Part shown: one piece after another, positions 43,306 through 55,107 of the stretch
Layout of the letters: every line of letters begins with the position of its first letter
Position numbering within the stretch: the first letter of the stretch is position 1
NCBI GenBank assembly: GCA_017559185.1
Contig: JAFYSU010000054.1
Span: 41,756 to 105,755, forward strand
Origin: Oscillospiraceae bacterium
GTDB lineage: Bacteria > Bacillota > Clostridia > Oscillospirales > Ruminococcaceae
DNA length: 64,000 nucleotides
Direction of reading: 5' to 3'
Translations under genes and position numbers: made by a program
The notes under the pieces: model-generated
The model's input: only the letters and a program-made list of their open reading frames with translations
Told to the model about the DNA's origin: nothing
Databases searched by the model: none

Positions 43306-44667
43306 ATGAATTCATTCAGTGAGGTTTGGGATCAAGTAAAACTTGATATCAATCGCAAAAAATTAATATGCGATGCTGCCTACAACCAATGGATACAGCC
43401 CATAACAGCTGTTGAAATGACCGACGACACAGCAAAACTTATGGCGGGCAGCAGCTTTAGAAAAGGTATAGTAGAAAAACGCTATATGCAAATAATAGCA
43501 CAGTGCTTTGAAGAGCTCATGGGCTTTCCCGTTAAGGTGGAAATTCTTTGCGACCAAGACCTTCGCGACCCGCTGTCTCCAAAAAGTACAAATATTCCTG
43601 CTGCTTCACAGCAAGTCAGCAATGAAGCGGAAGAAAATAACAATAATAAAGGTGATTACGAGTACACCTTCTCTACCTTTATAGTTGGTTCTTCCAACAA
43701 ATTTGCACACGCTGCAAGCGTAGCGGTTGCAAATACTCCTGCAAAGGCTTACAACCCGTTGTTTATTTATGGTGATTCCGGTCTTGGAAAAACTCACCTT
43801 TTGTATGCTATTTCTTCTGAAATAAAAAACAACAATCCTAACTTTAACATTGTATATGTTAAGGGTGAGGTTTTCACCAACGAGCTTATTGACGCAATTA
43901 ACTCCGCCACAACAGCACAGTTTCACGATAAGTACCGCCAAGCCGATGTACTTTTGGTGGACGACATTCAGTTTATTGGCGGTAAAGAAAGAACACAGGA
44001 AGAATTCTTCCATACATTTAATGCACTGCACGAGTCCGGCAAGCAGATAGTTCTTACATCCGACCGTCCGCCTAAGGAAATAAAAACCCTTGAGGACCGT
44101 CTTCGCACCCGTTTTGAATGGGGACTTGTTGCAGATGTTCAGCCACCTGATTACGAAACAAGAATAGCTATTATTAAGCGTAAGGCGGAGCTGCTTAAAC
44201 TTGATATTCCGGCAGATGTAAGCGAATACATTGCAAACAGAATTAAAAACAACATTCGTCAGCTTGAGGGTGTTGTTAAAAAGATGAATGCATACAAAAC
44301 CCTTACAAACACACCGCCGTCCATCATGGTAGCACAAAACTCCATTCGCGATATTCTAAACGAAAATCAGCCAATACCTGTTACCGTTGAGCGCATTATA
44401 TCCGAAGTTGCAAGAACCTACGGTGTTACATCCGACGATATTCGCTCCAACAAGCGTGCTGCTCAAATTTCCACCGCGCGTCAGGTTGCAATGTATGCAG
44501 TTCGCGAAATTACACAAATGTCAATGGCTTCGATAGGTGAAGAATTCGGCGGCCGTGACCATTCCACCGTTGTTTACAGCATAAACAAAATGGAAGAAAC
44601 ACTCAAAAGCAATTCTCATATTAAAGATACTGTTGATGACATAATAAAAAATATACGCGATAACTAA
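43306..44667 (+). CDS. dnaA: Chromosomal replication initiator DnaA
   Basis: The 453-residue AAA+ initiator has an N-terminal oligomerisation domain (1-85), a short Asn-rich linker, an AAA+ core with Walker A GDSGLGKTHLL (about 154-164) and Walker B VLLVDDIQF, and a C-terminal helix-turn-helix box-binding domain with GGRDHSTVVYS. AAGGGGG precedes the ATG. DnaA-box-like motifs occur on both sides, as in a bipartite origin where DnaA also controls its own expression. Confidence 0.98.
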   Translation: MNSFSEVWDQVKLDINRKKLICDAAYNQWIQPITAVEMTDDTAKLMAGSSFRKGIVEKRYMQIIAQCFEELMGFPVKVEILCDQDLRDPLSPKSTNIPAASQQVSNEAEENNNNKGDYEYTFSTFIVGSSNKFAHAASVAVANTPAKAYNPLFIYGDSGLGKTHLLYAISSEIKNNNPNFNIVYVKGEVFTNELIDAINSATTAQFHDKYRQADVLLVDDIQFIGGKERTQEEFFHTFNALHESGKQIVLTSDRPPKEIKTLEDRLRTRFEWGLVADVQPPDYETRIAIIKRKAELLKLDIPADVSEYIANRIKNNIRQLEGVVKKMNAYKTLTNTPPSIMVAQNSIRDILNENQPIPVTVERIISEVARTYGVTSDDIRSNKRAAQISTARQVAMYAVREITQMSMASIGEEFGGRDHSTVVYSINKMEETLKSNSHIKDTVDDIIKNIRDN

Positions 44668-44804
44668 TATTAATGAATAATTATACATTAATATTTTAAA
44701 AATCGTGCATATATTTTCTTTATTTTTTGATTTTTTAACATTACGAAGTTATTAACATCTCAACTTTTTAATGCAGCATCGTAATCAAATTTTATCCGGC
44801 TTTG

Positions 44805-44857
44805 TTATCCACAGAATTTTCAGTAGATTTTCAACATTTTCAACCATGTTTTCAACA
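44805..44857 (+). promoter_or_regulatory. DnaA-box array in the dnaA-dnaN gap
   Basis: Perfect box TTATCCACA at 44805-44813 is followed in the same orientation by TTTTCAGTA, TTTTCAACA, TTTTCAACC and TTTTCAACA (to 44857). Confidence 0.75.
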
Positions 44858-44971
44858 TAGGTGTTAATAGTGATTTTCCAATTAAACATATCAACATAAA
44901 TCTTCACGGGTTTTATTTTGGGTGCAGTATAGAAAAAAGGCTTTGTTAAAGGGAAAAATAAAGGTTTTAAC

Positions 44972-45045
44972 AAATCCACTGCCCCTACTACTACTACTAA
45001 AATAAATATAATTATATTATTTATATAATCTACGAATTTATGTAA
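44972..45045 (+). other. oriC: oriC basal unwinding region (DnaA-trio and AT-rich DUE)
   Basis: A box-like AAATCCACT (44972-44980) is followed by GCCC, then CTA repeated five times (44985-44999), then 40 bp of almost pure A/T. This is the order described for Bacillus: DnaA box, GC-rich spacer, DnaA-trio, AT-rich unwinding tract, located just before dnaN. Confidence 0.8.
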
Positions 45046-45084
45046 GGTTGAAAAATAAATGTGATGAAAGGAGTTGGTTTTCCA

Positions 45085-46200
45085 ATGAAGCTGTTTTGTG
45101 AAAAGGCACCTTTAGTAACAGCACTGTCCAATGTAACAAGAGCAGTTTCCTCGAAAAGTCCGATAATGGCGTTAGAAGGAATTTTGCTTAAAGCACAGGG
45201 CAACCAGCTTACACTTACCGGCTATGACCTTGAAATGGGTATAGTAACAGTTATGGACGCTAACATAAAAGAAGAAGGAAAGATTGTTCTTTCGGCAAAA
45301 CTTTTGTTTGATATGATTCGCGGTATTCCAAGCGATACAATATCCATTGAAACAGATAATAAATTCCTTACCGTAATAAGAGGCGGTGCAACCGAATACA
45401 CAATATTGGGCATAGACCCAGATGAATACCCTGACCTTCCTGAAATTACAGAAGGTGAGTCGGTTACCATTGACCAAGAAACATTAAAATCCATGATTGG
45501 ACAAACACTGTTTGCAGTTGCGACATCCGACAGCAAACCTGTTCACAAAGGAAGTATGTTTGATATAAAAGACGGAGCTGCCAACCTTGTTTCGGTTGAC
45601 GGTTATCGTCTTGCGCTGCGCAGGGAAGCAATACTTTTTGGCGGTGACATGGAATTTATTGTTCCCGGAAAAACATTGTCCGAGGTTTCCAAGCTTATAA
45701 AAGATGATAAGGAAGAACCTGCACAGGCAGAACTTTTCCTTTCAAGAAGACACATTATATTCAGAATTGAAAATTATCAGGTTATTTCCCGTTTGCTTGA
45801 AGGCGAATTTTTGGATTATAAAGCAGCTATTCCAACAGGAGAGGTTTCCGAAGCTGTTGTTAATGTTCGCGAGCTTATTGAAAGCGTGGAAAGAACATCG
45901 CTTTTGATTAGCGACAAGCTGCGCAGTCCGCTTAGAGTAACATTTGAAGAAAATACAATACATATAAACTGTACAACATCTATAGGCAAAGCATACGACA
46001 GTTGTCCTTGTGAGCTTAAAGGAAGCAAGCTGGAAATGGGATTTAACAACCGTTATCTGCTTGATGCTTTGAAAGCGGCAGGCTGCGAAAAGGTAAAGCT
46101 GCTGCTTGGAGGTCCGCTTGCGCCAATGCGTATAGTTCCGATTGATGATGACAGATTTTTGTTCCTTGTACTGCCTGTAAGACTTAAAAGTGAAAATTAA
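45085..46200 (+). CDS. dnaN: DNA polymerase III subunit beta (sliding clamp)
   Basis: The 371-residue protein forms the dimeric clamp that tethers polymerase to DNA. It opens MKLFCEKAPLVTALSNVTRA and has the three repeated clamp domains, ending in VLPVRLKSEN with the expected peptide-binding LPVR motif. The ATG at 45085 matches the family start; a GTG/ATG pair at 45061 encodes an unlikely extension that overlaps AAAGGAG. It starts the dnaN-rlbA-recF-remB-gyrB-gyrA run. Confidence 0.97.
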   Translation: MKLFCEKAPLVTALSNVTRAVSSKSPIMALEGILLKAQGNQLTLTGYDLEMGIVTVMDANIKEEGKIVLSAKLLFDMIRGIPSDTISIETDNKFLTVIRGGATEYTILGIDPDEYPDLPEITEGESVTIDQETLKSMIGQTLFAVATSDSKPVHKGSMFDIKDGAANLVSVDGYRLALRREAILFGGDMEFIVPGKTLSEVSKLIKDDKEEPAQAELFLSRRHIIFRIENYQVISRLLEGEFLDYKAAIPTGEVSEAVVNVRELIESVERTSLLISDKLRSPLRVTFEENTIHINCTTSIGKAYDSCPCELKGSKLEMGFNNRYLLDALKAAGCEKVKLLLGGPLAPMRIVPIDDDRFLFLVLPVRLKSEN

Positions 46201-46221
46201 GCTGAAAAGGAATAGGATAAT

Positions 46222-46452
46222 ATGAAAACAGAAAAAATTGCTATTTCTACGGAATTTATAAAGCTTGACAGCTTTTTGAAGTTTGCTTCCGCAGTGGAAA
46301 CAGGCGGAATGGCAAAAGAAATTATTCAAGAAGGGCTTGTTAAGGTTAACGGTGAGGTTTGCCTTATGAGAGGAAAAAAACTTCGTCCCGGTGATAAGGT
46401 TGAAGTAGACGAATGGACATTCATTGTAGAGGATGCCAACGGAAATTCATGA
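46222..46452 (+). CDS. rlbA: S4-domain RNA-binding protein (RlbA/YaaA)
   Basis: The 76-residue protein is a single S4 domain ([41 protein letters not shown]), found between dnaN and recF in most Firmicutes and linked to ribosome assembly. It overlaps recF by 4 nt. Confidence 0.93.
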   Translation: MKTEKIAISTEFIKLDSFLKFASAVETGGMAKEIIQEGLVKVNGEVCLMRGKKLRPGDKVEVDEWTFIVEDANGNS

Positions 46453-47567
46453 GGGTAACAAAAATAAGCCTTAATGGGTTTAGAAATCTTGAACCTGCCG
46501 TTATTGAGCCGTGTGACGGTGTAAATATAATTTACGGCAACAACGCACAGGGTAAAACCAATCTTATTGAAGCAATATGGCTTTTTACCGGTTCACGCAG
46601 TTTCCGCGGTGCAAAGGACAGCGATTATTTGCCGTTCAAAAAAAATTTTGCGGGAATTGAGCTTTGCTTTTTTGGTCAGCAGCGTGACCAAACTGCAAAA
46701 ATTGCTTTTCATGCAGGAAATAAAAAAATTTTGCTGAACGAAATACAGCAAAAAAGCGTGAGTGGTTTAAAGGGAAATTTTAATGCTGTTGTTTTTTCGC
46801 CGGACCATCTTTCGCTTGTAAAAGACGGCCCCGATGAAAGAAGAAATTTTCTTGATACTGCAATTGGCCAGCTTATGCCGCAGTATTCAAGATATATTTC
46901 GGCGTACAACAAGCTGCTGCTGCAAAGAAACAGTACCTTGAAGGATGCACAGTATCATTCTTCGCTGATTGATATGATTGATATTTGGGATGAGCAGCTT
47001 GTAAAGTACGGTACGGCAATAGCTTCGGCAAGGCTTAGATATATCAATTTGCTGTCACCCTTGTGTGAGGAAATTTATTCGGGTATATCAAAGGGCAGCG
47101 AAAAAATGACCATGAGTTACTGTGCCGGTTGGTTTGATAAACCCATTGAAGAAGAAATCCCAAGAGAAAAAATAGCCGAAAGCATGGCACTGGCATTAAA
47201 AAATGCCAGAAAAAATGACCTTGTACAGGGAAGTACATCTGTTGGGATACATCGTGATGATATTAATATCATGATAGATTCGGTTTCGCTTAGAGCCTAC
47301 GGTTCACAAGGTCAGCAGAGAAGCTGTGTTCTGGCATTAAAACTGGCAGAATGTGGAATACTTTATAATACGACAGGTGAACATCCCGTTATACTTCTTG
47401 ACGATGTAATGAGCGAGCTTGACAACAGCCGCAGAGATTACCTGCTTAATCATCTTAAAGGCAGACAGGTGTTTATTACCTGCTGCGACAAGGGGTACTT
47501 TAAAGATTTGCAGGCAGGAAAAACCTTTTACATGGAAGCGGGAGTTATTAGCGAAGATACGGAATGA
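46449..47567 (+). CDS. recF: DNA replication/repair protein RecF
   Basis: The 372-residue SMC-like ATPase loads RecA at gaps. Walker [10 protein letters not shown] (about 32-40), signature-like [18 protein letters not shown] and Walker [13 protein letters not shown] are intact. The ATG at 46449 overlaps the rlbA stop; an upstream in-frame ATG at 46413 is inside rlbA without a ribosome site. Confidence 0.96.
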   Translation: MRVTKISLNGFRNLEPAVIEPCDGVNIIYGNNAQGKTNLIEAIWLFTGSRSFRGAKDSDYLPFKKNFAGIELCFFGQQRDQTAKIAFHAGNKKILLNEIQQKSVSGLKGNFNAVVFSPDHLSLVKDGPDERRNFLDTAIGQLMPQYSRYISAYNKLLLQRNSTLKDAQYHSSLIDMIDIWDEQLVKYGTAIASARLRYINLLSPLCEEIYSGISKGSEKMTMSYCAGWFDKPIEEEIPREKIAESMALALKNARKNDLVQGSTSVGIHRDDINIMIDSVSLRAYGSQGQQRSCVLALKLAECGILYNTTGEHPVILLDDVMSELDNSRRDYLLNHLKGRQVFITCCDKGYFKDLQAGKTFYMEAGVISEDTE

Positions 47568-47576
47568 GGTGAGGTT

Positions 47577-47837
47577 ATGTATCTGCATTTGGGACAGGAT
47601 GTAGTGGTAAGAGAAAAGGATATTATTGGAATTTTTGATATTGATACAGCGTCGGTATCAAAGATAACAAAGGAGTATTTTACTGCGTGTGAGCGTTCCG
47701 GACAGGTAGTAAATGTAACCGACGACCTTCCTAAAACATTTGTTGTGTGTCGTGATAAAAAAAATGAGCCGACTGTTTATATATCGCAGATATCGTCGGC
47801 AACGCTTAAAAAGCGTCAGGGAAGAAATTTGTTTTAA
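47577..47837 (+). CDS. remB: DUF370 extracellular matrix regulator RemB-like
   Basis: The 86-residue DUF370 protein (MYLHLGQDVVVREKDIIGIFD, VYISQISSATLKKR) lies between recF and gyrB as Bacillus remB (yaaB) does. RemA/RemB are DNA-binding proteins affecting matrix genes; the function here is not known. GAGG precedes the ATG. Confidence 0.88.
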   Translation: MYLHLGQDVVVREKDIIGIFDIDTASVSKITKEYFTACERSGQVVNVTDDLPKTFVVCRDKKNEPTVYISQISSATLKKRQGRNLF

Positions 47838-47900
47838 AAGATTTTTTATAAAAGCTTTTATACGCGTTATTTTGAAATAACGGCAGAAGTGGAGGCATAA

Positions 47901-49850
<1,950 letters not shown>

Positions 49851-49910
49851 TTACAATGCTTTTCGTAAAGCTTTCGATTTTTTCGAAAGTTGTTGGAGGG
49901 AAGAAATATA

Positions 49911-52400
49911 ATGCATACAGAAGGAAAAATAATCGGGGTGGATATTCAAAATGAGATGAAAAAATCTTATTTGGATTATTCCATGTCGGTTATAGTAGGC
50001 CGTGCATTGCCTGATGTGCGTGACGGTCTTAAACCTGTTCACAGAAGAATTTTGTATACCATGTATCTTAACGGGCTGACTCCCGAAAAAGGATTCAGAA
50101 AATCGGCAGATACCGTAGGTTCGGTGCTTGGTAAGTTCCACCCACACGGTGATGCTTCCGTTTACGATGCAATGGTTCGTTTGGCGCAGGATTTTTCCAT
50201 GCGTCATCCGTTGGTTCATGGTCACGGTAACTTTGGTTCGGTTGACGGTGACCCGCCTGCTGCTTACCGTTATACCGAAGCTAAAATGAGTAAAATTTCT
50301 ACTCATATGCTTACCGATATTGACAAGGATACTGTGGATTTCATGCCTAACTACGATGATAATCTGCAGGAGCCTGTGTTTTTGCCAAGCCGTTTTCCAA
50401 ATATGCTGGTTAACGGTTCAACAGGTATTGCGGTTGGTATGGCAACAAATATTCCTCCGCACAATCTTGGCGAGGTAATTGACGGTGTTTGCCACCTTAT
50501 TGATAATCCTGAGGCTGAACTTGACGAGCTTATGCAGTTTGTTAAAGGACCTGACCTGCCTACAGGCGGTATTATAATGGGAAGAAGCGGTATTCGTTCC
50601 GCTTACGCTACCGGCAGAGGTAAAATTGCCGTTCGTGCAAAGGCTCATATTGAAGAAACAAAAAACGGCAGAGAAAGAATAGTTGTTACCGAAATACCTT
50701 ACATGGTAAATAAATCAAGACTGGTTGAAAGCATTGCCGAGCTTGTAAAAGAAAAACGCATTGACCAGATTGCTGACCTTACAGATGAGTCTTCGGCTCG
50801 TACAGGTATGCGTATTGTTATTACTCTTAAAAGAGATGCAAATGCACAGGTAGTACTTAACCAGCTTTACCGTTACACACAAATGCAGGAAACAATAGGT
50901 GCTATTCTGCTTGCGCTTGTTGACGGTGTTCCAAAGGTTCTTACACTTAAACAAATCATGGAAAACTACATTCGTTTCCAGATTGAAATAATAACAAGAC
51001 GCACACGCTTCGAGCTGAAAAAGGCGCAGGAAAGAGCCCACATTTTGGAAGGCTTGATGATTGCGCAGGACAATATTGACGAGGTTATCCAGATAATTCG
51101 TTCGTCTAAAGATACTCCTGCAGCTAAGGCAGCACTTACAGAACGCTTTGGACTTTCCGACGAGCAGGCTTCCGCAATTGTTGCGATGCGTTTGGGACAG
51201 CTTTCCGGTCTTGAAAGACAAAAGATTGAAGACGAGCTTGCAGCGGTAAGAGAAAAAATTGCGGATTACCTTGATATTCTTGAGCATGAATACCGTGTAA
51301 CCGGAATTATTAAAAATGACCTTCAGGAAATTAAGGATAAATATGCTGACGAACGCCGAACAGAAATTGCTGCTGTATCGGGTGAGGTTGATATTGAAGA
51401 CCTTATTCCGGAAGAAAAATGTGTTATTACACTTACACATTTTGGTTACATTAAGCGTCAGCCAATGGATGTTTACAAAACACAGCGCAGAGGCGGCAGA
51501 GGTATTTCCGGCATGAACCGTCGTGAAGAAGATTTTGTTGAAGAACTGTTTACCTGTTCTACTCACGATTACATCATGTTCTTTACCGACAAGGGCAGAA
51601 TGTTCCGTATTAAGGCTTACGAAATAGCAGAGTCCTCCAGAACAAGCCGTGGGGATAATATTGTTAATATTATTCCGATTGAAAAGGATGAAAAAATTAC
51701 ATCTATAATTCAGATGAGCGACTTGAACATGGACGAGCGTTACCTTGTAATGGTAACTCGTAACGGTATTATTAAGCGTACTGAGCTTTCGATGTACAAA
51801 AATGTTCGTAAGAGTGGTCTTATTGCAATTAACCTTGACGAAGGCGATGAGCTTGCATGGGTAAAAATTACATCGGGTAATGATGACCTTATTGTTGCTA
51901 CTCGTGAGGGTATGGCTATACGCTTTAATGAAACCGATGCAAGAAGCATAGGCAGAACTGCCCGCGGATTTAAAGCAATAAGCCTTGCTGAAGGTGATGT
52001 TGTTGTTGGCATGGCTAATGTTTCCGAAGGCAAAACCTTGCTTACCGTTTCCGAAACGGGTCTTGGCAGACGCACAAATCCTGATGAATACAATGTTCAG
52101 AACAGGGGCGGTAAGGGAAGCCGCAACTACTATGCGGACAAAAACGGTAAGGTTGCAGGTATACGCATGGTTAACGATGATGAGGATATTATTCTTATCA
52201 CCGATGACGGTGTTATTATTCGTATTCCTGTTGACCAGATTTCGGTACAGAGCCGATATGCCGGCGGTGTGCGTGTAATGCGTACCAATGGCGAAAACAA
52301 GGTTATATCTTTGGCGCGTACTCCGCGTGAAGATGAAGAAACCGAAGCTGTAGGCACAGAAGGTGCAAGTGGCGAAGAGGTTAACGAAACCGAAGAATAA
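49911..52400 (+). CDS. gyrA: DNA gyrase subunit A
   Basis: The 829-residue subunit has the winged-helix cleavage core with catalytic Tyr in [12 protein letters not shown], and a C-terminal beta-pinwheel with the GyrA box QRRGGRG (about residues 525-531). In the quinolone-determining region it reads [14 protein letters not shown], so the position of E. coli Ser83 is Ala. The ATG at 49911 is preceded by GGAGG; an earlier frame start at 49890 is inside the leader. The C-terminal tail is Glu-rich. A terminator shared with purC follows. Confidence 0.97.
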   Translation: MHTEGKIIGVDIQNEMKKSYLDYSMSVIVGRALPDVRDGLKPVHRRILYTMYLNGLTPEKGFRKSADTVGSVLGKFHPHGDASVYDAMVRLAQDFSMRHPLVHGHGNFGSVDGDPPAAYRYTEAKMSKISTHMLTDIDKDTVDFMPNYDDNLQEPVFLPSRFPNMLVNGSTGIAVGMATNIPPHNLGEVIDGVCHLIDNPEAELDELMQFVKGPDLPTGGIIMGRSGIRSAYATGRGKIAVRAKAHIEETKNGRERIVVTEIPYMVNKSRLVESIAELVKEKRIDQIADLTDESSARTGMRIVITLKRDANAQVVLNQLYRYTQMQETIGAILLALVDGVPKVLTLKQIMENYIRFQIEIITRRTRFELKKAQERAHILEGLMIAQDNIDEVIQIIRSSKDTPAAKAALTERFGLSDEQASAIVAMRLGQLSGLERQKIEDELAAVREKIADYLDILEHEYRVTGIIKNDLQEIKDKYADERRTEIAAVSGEVDIEDLIPEEKCVITLTHFGYIKRQPMDVYKTQRRGGRGISGMNRREEDFVEELFTCSTHDYIMFFTDKGRMFRIKAYEIAESSRTSRGDNIVNIIPIEKDEKITSIIQMSDLNMDERYLVMVTRNGIIKRTELSMYKNVRKSGLIAINLDEGDELAWVKITSGNDDLIVATREGMAIRFNETDARSIGRTARGFKAISLAEGDVVVGMANVSEGKTLLTVSETGLGRRTNPDEYNVQNRGGKGSRNYYADKNGKVAGIRMVNDDEDIILITDDGVIIRIPVDQISVQSRYAGGVRVMRTNGENKVISLARTPREDEETEAVGTEGASGEEVNETEE

Positions 52401-52443
52401 AAAAATTGCCGCAGGCTTTAAGCCTGCGGCATTAATTTTTTTA
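52401..52443. terminator. Bidirectional terminator between gyrA and purC
   Basis: TTGCCGCAGGCTT pairs with AAGCCTGCGGCA, with A7 before and T7 after. Confidence 0.9.
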
Positions 52444-52446
52444 AAA

Positions 52447-53130
52447 TTATCTGTTGTTGATGAGTTTTGTGAGTTCAACCGGTGGAACGATAACGCCGTC
52501 CTTGTAAACACGCATATTGCCGGAAGCAATTTCGTCGATAAGGATAACTTCGTCGTTGTTGTAACCGAACTCGAATTTGATATCCCACAAATCAAGACCG
52601 ATGGATTTAAGGTCTTCAGCAACGATTTTGGTGATTTTGAGAGTCTGTTCTTTCATGCTCTGGAACATTTCAGGAGTCATGATGCCAAGTGCAGCAAGAC
52701 CTTCGCCTGTTACAAGTGGGTCGCCCAGTGCATCGTTTTTGAAGGTGCATTCAACATAGCCGCCTTCAAGTGGTGTACCGTTTTCGATGTATTCACCGTA
52801 TCTGCGGATAAAGCTGCCGGTAGCAACCAGACGGCAGATAACTTCAAGACCATGACCGAAAACTTTTGCAGGAAGAACTTCCATTGTTGCGTTTTCGATA
52901 TCAGCGCTTACATAGTGAGTTTTGATGCCTGCTTTTTTGAGCAGTTCAAAGTAGTGAATGGAAGAAACAAGGTTTGCTTTGCCAATGCCTTCGATGGTCA
53001 GACCAACAGTGTTTTCGCCTGGGTCAAAAACGCCGTCTTTACCGGTGCAGTCGTCTTTGAATTTGAGCATTACATTGCCGTTTTCAAGGCTGTAAACATC
53101 TTTGGTTTTACCTTCATAAATCTTTTTCAT
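52447..53130 (-). CDS. purC: Phosphoribosylaminoimidazole-succinocarboxamide synthase
   Basis: The 227-residue enzyme condenses CAIR with aspartate in purine synthesis. [13 protein letters not shown] at the start, [23 protein letters not shown] and the ending [16 protein letters not shown] are typical. The start at 53130 follows AAGGGG; the longer frame upstream has no family sequence. It stands alone, away from other pur genes, and is on the lagging strand relative to oriC. Confidence 0.96.
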   Translation of the reverse strand: MKKIYEGKTKDVYSLENGNVMLKFKDDCTGKDGVFDPGENTVGLTIEGIGKANLVSSIHYFELLKKAGIKTHYVSADIENATMEVLPAKVFGHGLEVICRLVATGSFIRRYGEYIENGTPLEGGYVECTFKNDALGDPLVTGEGLAALGIMTPEMFQSMKEQTLKITKIVAEDLKSIGLDLWDIKFEFGYNNDEVILIDEIASGNMRVYKDGVIVPPVELTKLINNR

Positions 53131-53329
53131 ATGTATCATACCCCTTAATGTAAAATGAGCAGAAAAATAATACATTTTTACTTTACCACTTTTTTTGTTC
53201 CAAGAAAATAGTTTGAAAAAAAAATATTGTAAATTTATGTTTTTTACAGCAGTTTTTAAAATAATGATGATTTTTACAGCAAGATATGATAAAATCATAC
53301 TATCTATAACTTTTAAAGGAGAGAATATA

Positions 53330-53668
53330 ATGTCTTTACCAAATTGTCCGAAATGCTCTTGCGAATATGTTTACGAAGATGGTGCACTGTTGGTTTGCCC
53401 TGAATGTGCTCATGAATGGAACCCAAGCCAAGCTGCTGCCGAAGCTGAAGCAAATGCAATTAAAGATGCTAACGGCAATATTTTGCAGGATGGCGATACC
53501 ATTACAATTATTAAGGACTTGAAGGTAAAGGGTGCTTCCGGTCCGCTTAAACAGGGAACAAAGGTTAAAAATATCCGTCTGGTGTATGACAGCGACCACA
53601 ACATTGACTGTAATATTCCGGGCTTTGGTGCAATGAGCCTTAAATCTGAATTTGTAAAAAAAGCGTAA
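53330..53668 (+). CDS. YjdM/PhnA-like zinc ribbon protein
   Basis: The 112-residue protein has a zinc ribbon (CPKC...CPEC, residues 6-26) and a C-terminal beta domain ([54 protein letters not shown]), the PhnA/YjdM pattern. Its old link to phosphonate use is not supported functionally. The start at 53330 follows AAAGGAG. Confidence 0.92.
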   Translation: MSLPNCPKCSCEYVYEDGALLVCPECAHEWNPSQAAAEAEANAIKDANGNILQDGDTITIIKDLKVKGASGPLKQGTKVKNIRLVYDSDHNIDCNIPGFGAMSLKSEFVKKA

Positions 53669-53697
53669 TAGCTTGTAGTTTTGGTTAGGAGTAAAAA

Positions 53698-54372
53698 ATG
53701 AGCTTTAGTGATGTTATAAAAAAATCTGTTTTGGAAAAATCACAAGCGGGTGACCTTTCAGCAGTTTCGATTACAGTAACACTTGTAATTGCAATTTTGT
53801 TGGGATTGTTCATTTATTTTATTTACAGAACAAACAATAAAAGCGGATTTTATAACAGAGGCTTTAATAAATCGCTGGCTACACTGCCTGTAATAACAGC
53901 TGCTATAATTATGGCAATGGGAAGCAACCTTACCATCAGTTTGGGTATGGTTGGTGCTTTGTCCATTGTTCGTTTTCGTAATGCTGTAAAAGACCCTGCC
54001 GATTTAACATACCTGTTTTGGAGTATAAGCATGGGTATAGTTACAGGTGCAGGTTTGTTTAAGCTTGCTGTTATATTGAGTATAGTGGTAGCTGTACTTG
54101 TTATGGCTTTGGATTATGTACCATTGCTGCGTACTCCTTGCTTGCTTATTGTAGAAGCTGAGTCTGTTGATGTGGAAAAAGAACTTATAAGCAGCGTTAA
54201 AAATCAATGTAAATCATGTACTGTACGCAGCCGCAGCATAAATAAAAAAGGCGTTGAATGGATTTTGGAAATGCAGACAGAAAAGGAAGCAGAGCTTGTA
54301 AAAAATGTTTGCGAAATATCCGGAGTTTCGTCTGTCCATATGATGACTCACGATGGTGAAGTAAGATTTTAA
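53698..54372 (+). CDS. DUF4956 membrane protein
   Basis: The 224-residue protein has about four TM helices (residues 25-45, 60-82, 102-120, 122-142), the DUF4956 core LGMVGALSIVRFRNAVKDPADLTYLFWSI, and a cytoplasmic ferredoxin-like C-terminal domain. It is regularly found next to VTC and CotH genes, as here, which suggests a role with the polyphosphate polymerase domain protein. AGGAG precedes the ATG. Confidence 0.9.
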   Translation: MSFSDVIKKSVLEKSQAGDLSAVSITVTLVIAILLGLFIYFIYRTNNKSGFYNRGFNKSLATLPVITAAIIMAMGSNLTISLGMVGALSIVRFRNAVKDPADLTYLFWSISMGIVTGAGLFKLAVILSIVVAVLVMALDYVPLLRTPCLLIVEAESVDVEKELISSVKNQCKSCTVRSRSINKKGVEWILEMQTEKEAELVKNVCEISGVSSVHMMTHDGEVRF

Positions 54373-54389
54373 TCGTTGGGTGGTAGTCA

Positions 54390-55088
54390 ATGGAATATCG
54401 TGTTGAAAAAAAATACCTTGTGACTGATATGGAGCTGGCTGTTATAGCAAGAAGACTGGGTGCTGTAATGGAACAGGACAGCAACCAGTATGGTGACTGT
54501 TACGAAATTAGAAGCATTTATTTTGATGACGATAAAAACAGCTGCATGGATGAAATTGAAACAGGTGTAGATTTAAGAAGCAAATACCGTATAAGGACAT
54601 ATGGTGCAAATGCTTCACCGATAAACCTTGAAATAAAGGAAAAGAAAAACGGTTATACAAAAAAAAGAGTTTGCAGCATTAGCAATGATGAGTATAACGA
54701 AATTATTGCCGGAAAAATGCAGTTTTTGTATGACGACAGAAAACCGCTTAATCAATTCCTTTTAAAAAGCAAGGTGTCTAATCTTCGTCCGAAAATTATT
54801 ATAACTTACGAAAGAACTGCATTTATTCACACAAGCGGAAATGTTAGAATAACATTTGACCGCTGTATTCGTGCGAGCAGAAGCATTAATTCGTTTTTTG
54901 ACGAAAAAGTTGAAGGAAATATACCTGTTTTGCCGTCCGGAGTAAATATTTTGGAAGTAAAGTATGACGAATTTCTGCCTGATATTATAGCGGAACAGCT
55001 TGAAATTGGTAAACTCAGGCAAACTGCTTTTTCTAAATACTATTTGGGAAGAATGGCTGTAAACGGTGATTTTTATACTACCGTTTAA
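54390..55088 (+). CDS. VTC-domain protein (polyphosphate polymerase-like)
   Basis: The 232-residue protein is a single VTC domain: RVEKKYLV, EIRSIYFDDD, RSKYRIRTYG, NLEIKEKK, TYERTAFI, RITFDRCIRAS and ILEVKYD give the triphosphate-tunnel arrangement of Arg, Lys and Glu. Yeast Vtc4 makes polyphosphate from ATP; bacterial forms are little studied. It lies 17 nt after DUF4956 and 19 nt before CotH, one operon. Confidence 0.92.
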   Translation: MEYRVEKKYLVTDMELAVIARRLGAVMEQDSNQYGDCYEIRSIYFDDDKNSCMDEIETGVDLRSKYRIRTYGANASPINLEIKEKKNGYTKKRVCSISNDEYNEIIAGKMQFLYDDRKPLNQFLLKSKVSNLRPKIIITYERTAFIHTSGNVRITFDRCIRASRSINSFFDEKVEGNIPVLPSGVNILEVKYDEFLPDIIAEQLEIGKLRQTAFSKYYLGRMAVNGDFYTTV

Positions 55089-55107
55089 TGTCCGTAGGGA
55101 GAATAAG

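Noticed and set aside
50715..52622. 635-codon minus-strand frame over gyrA
   Set aside because: Antisense shadow of gyrA.
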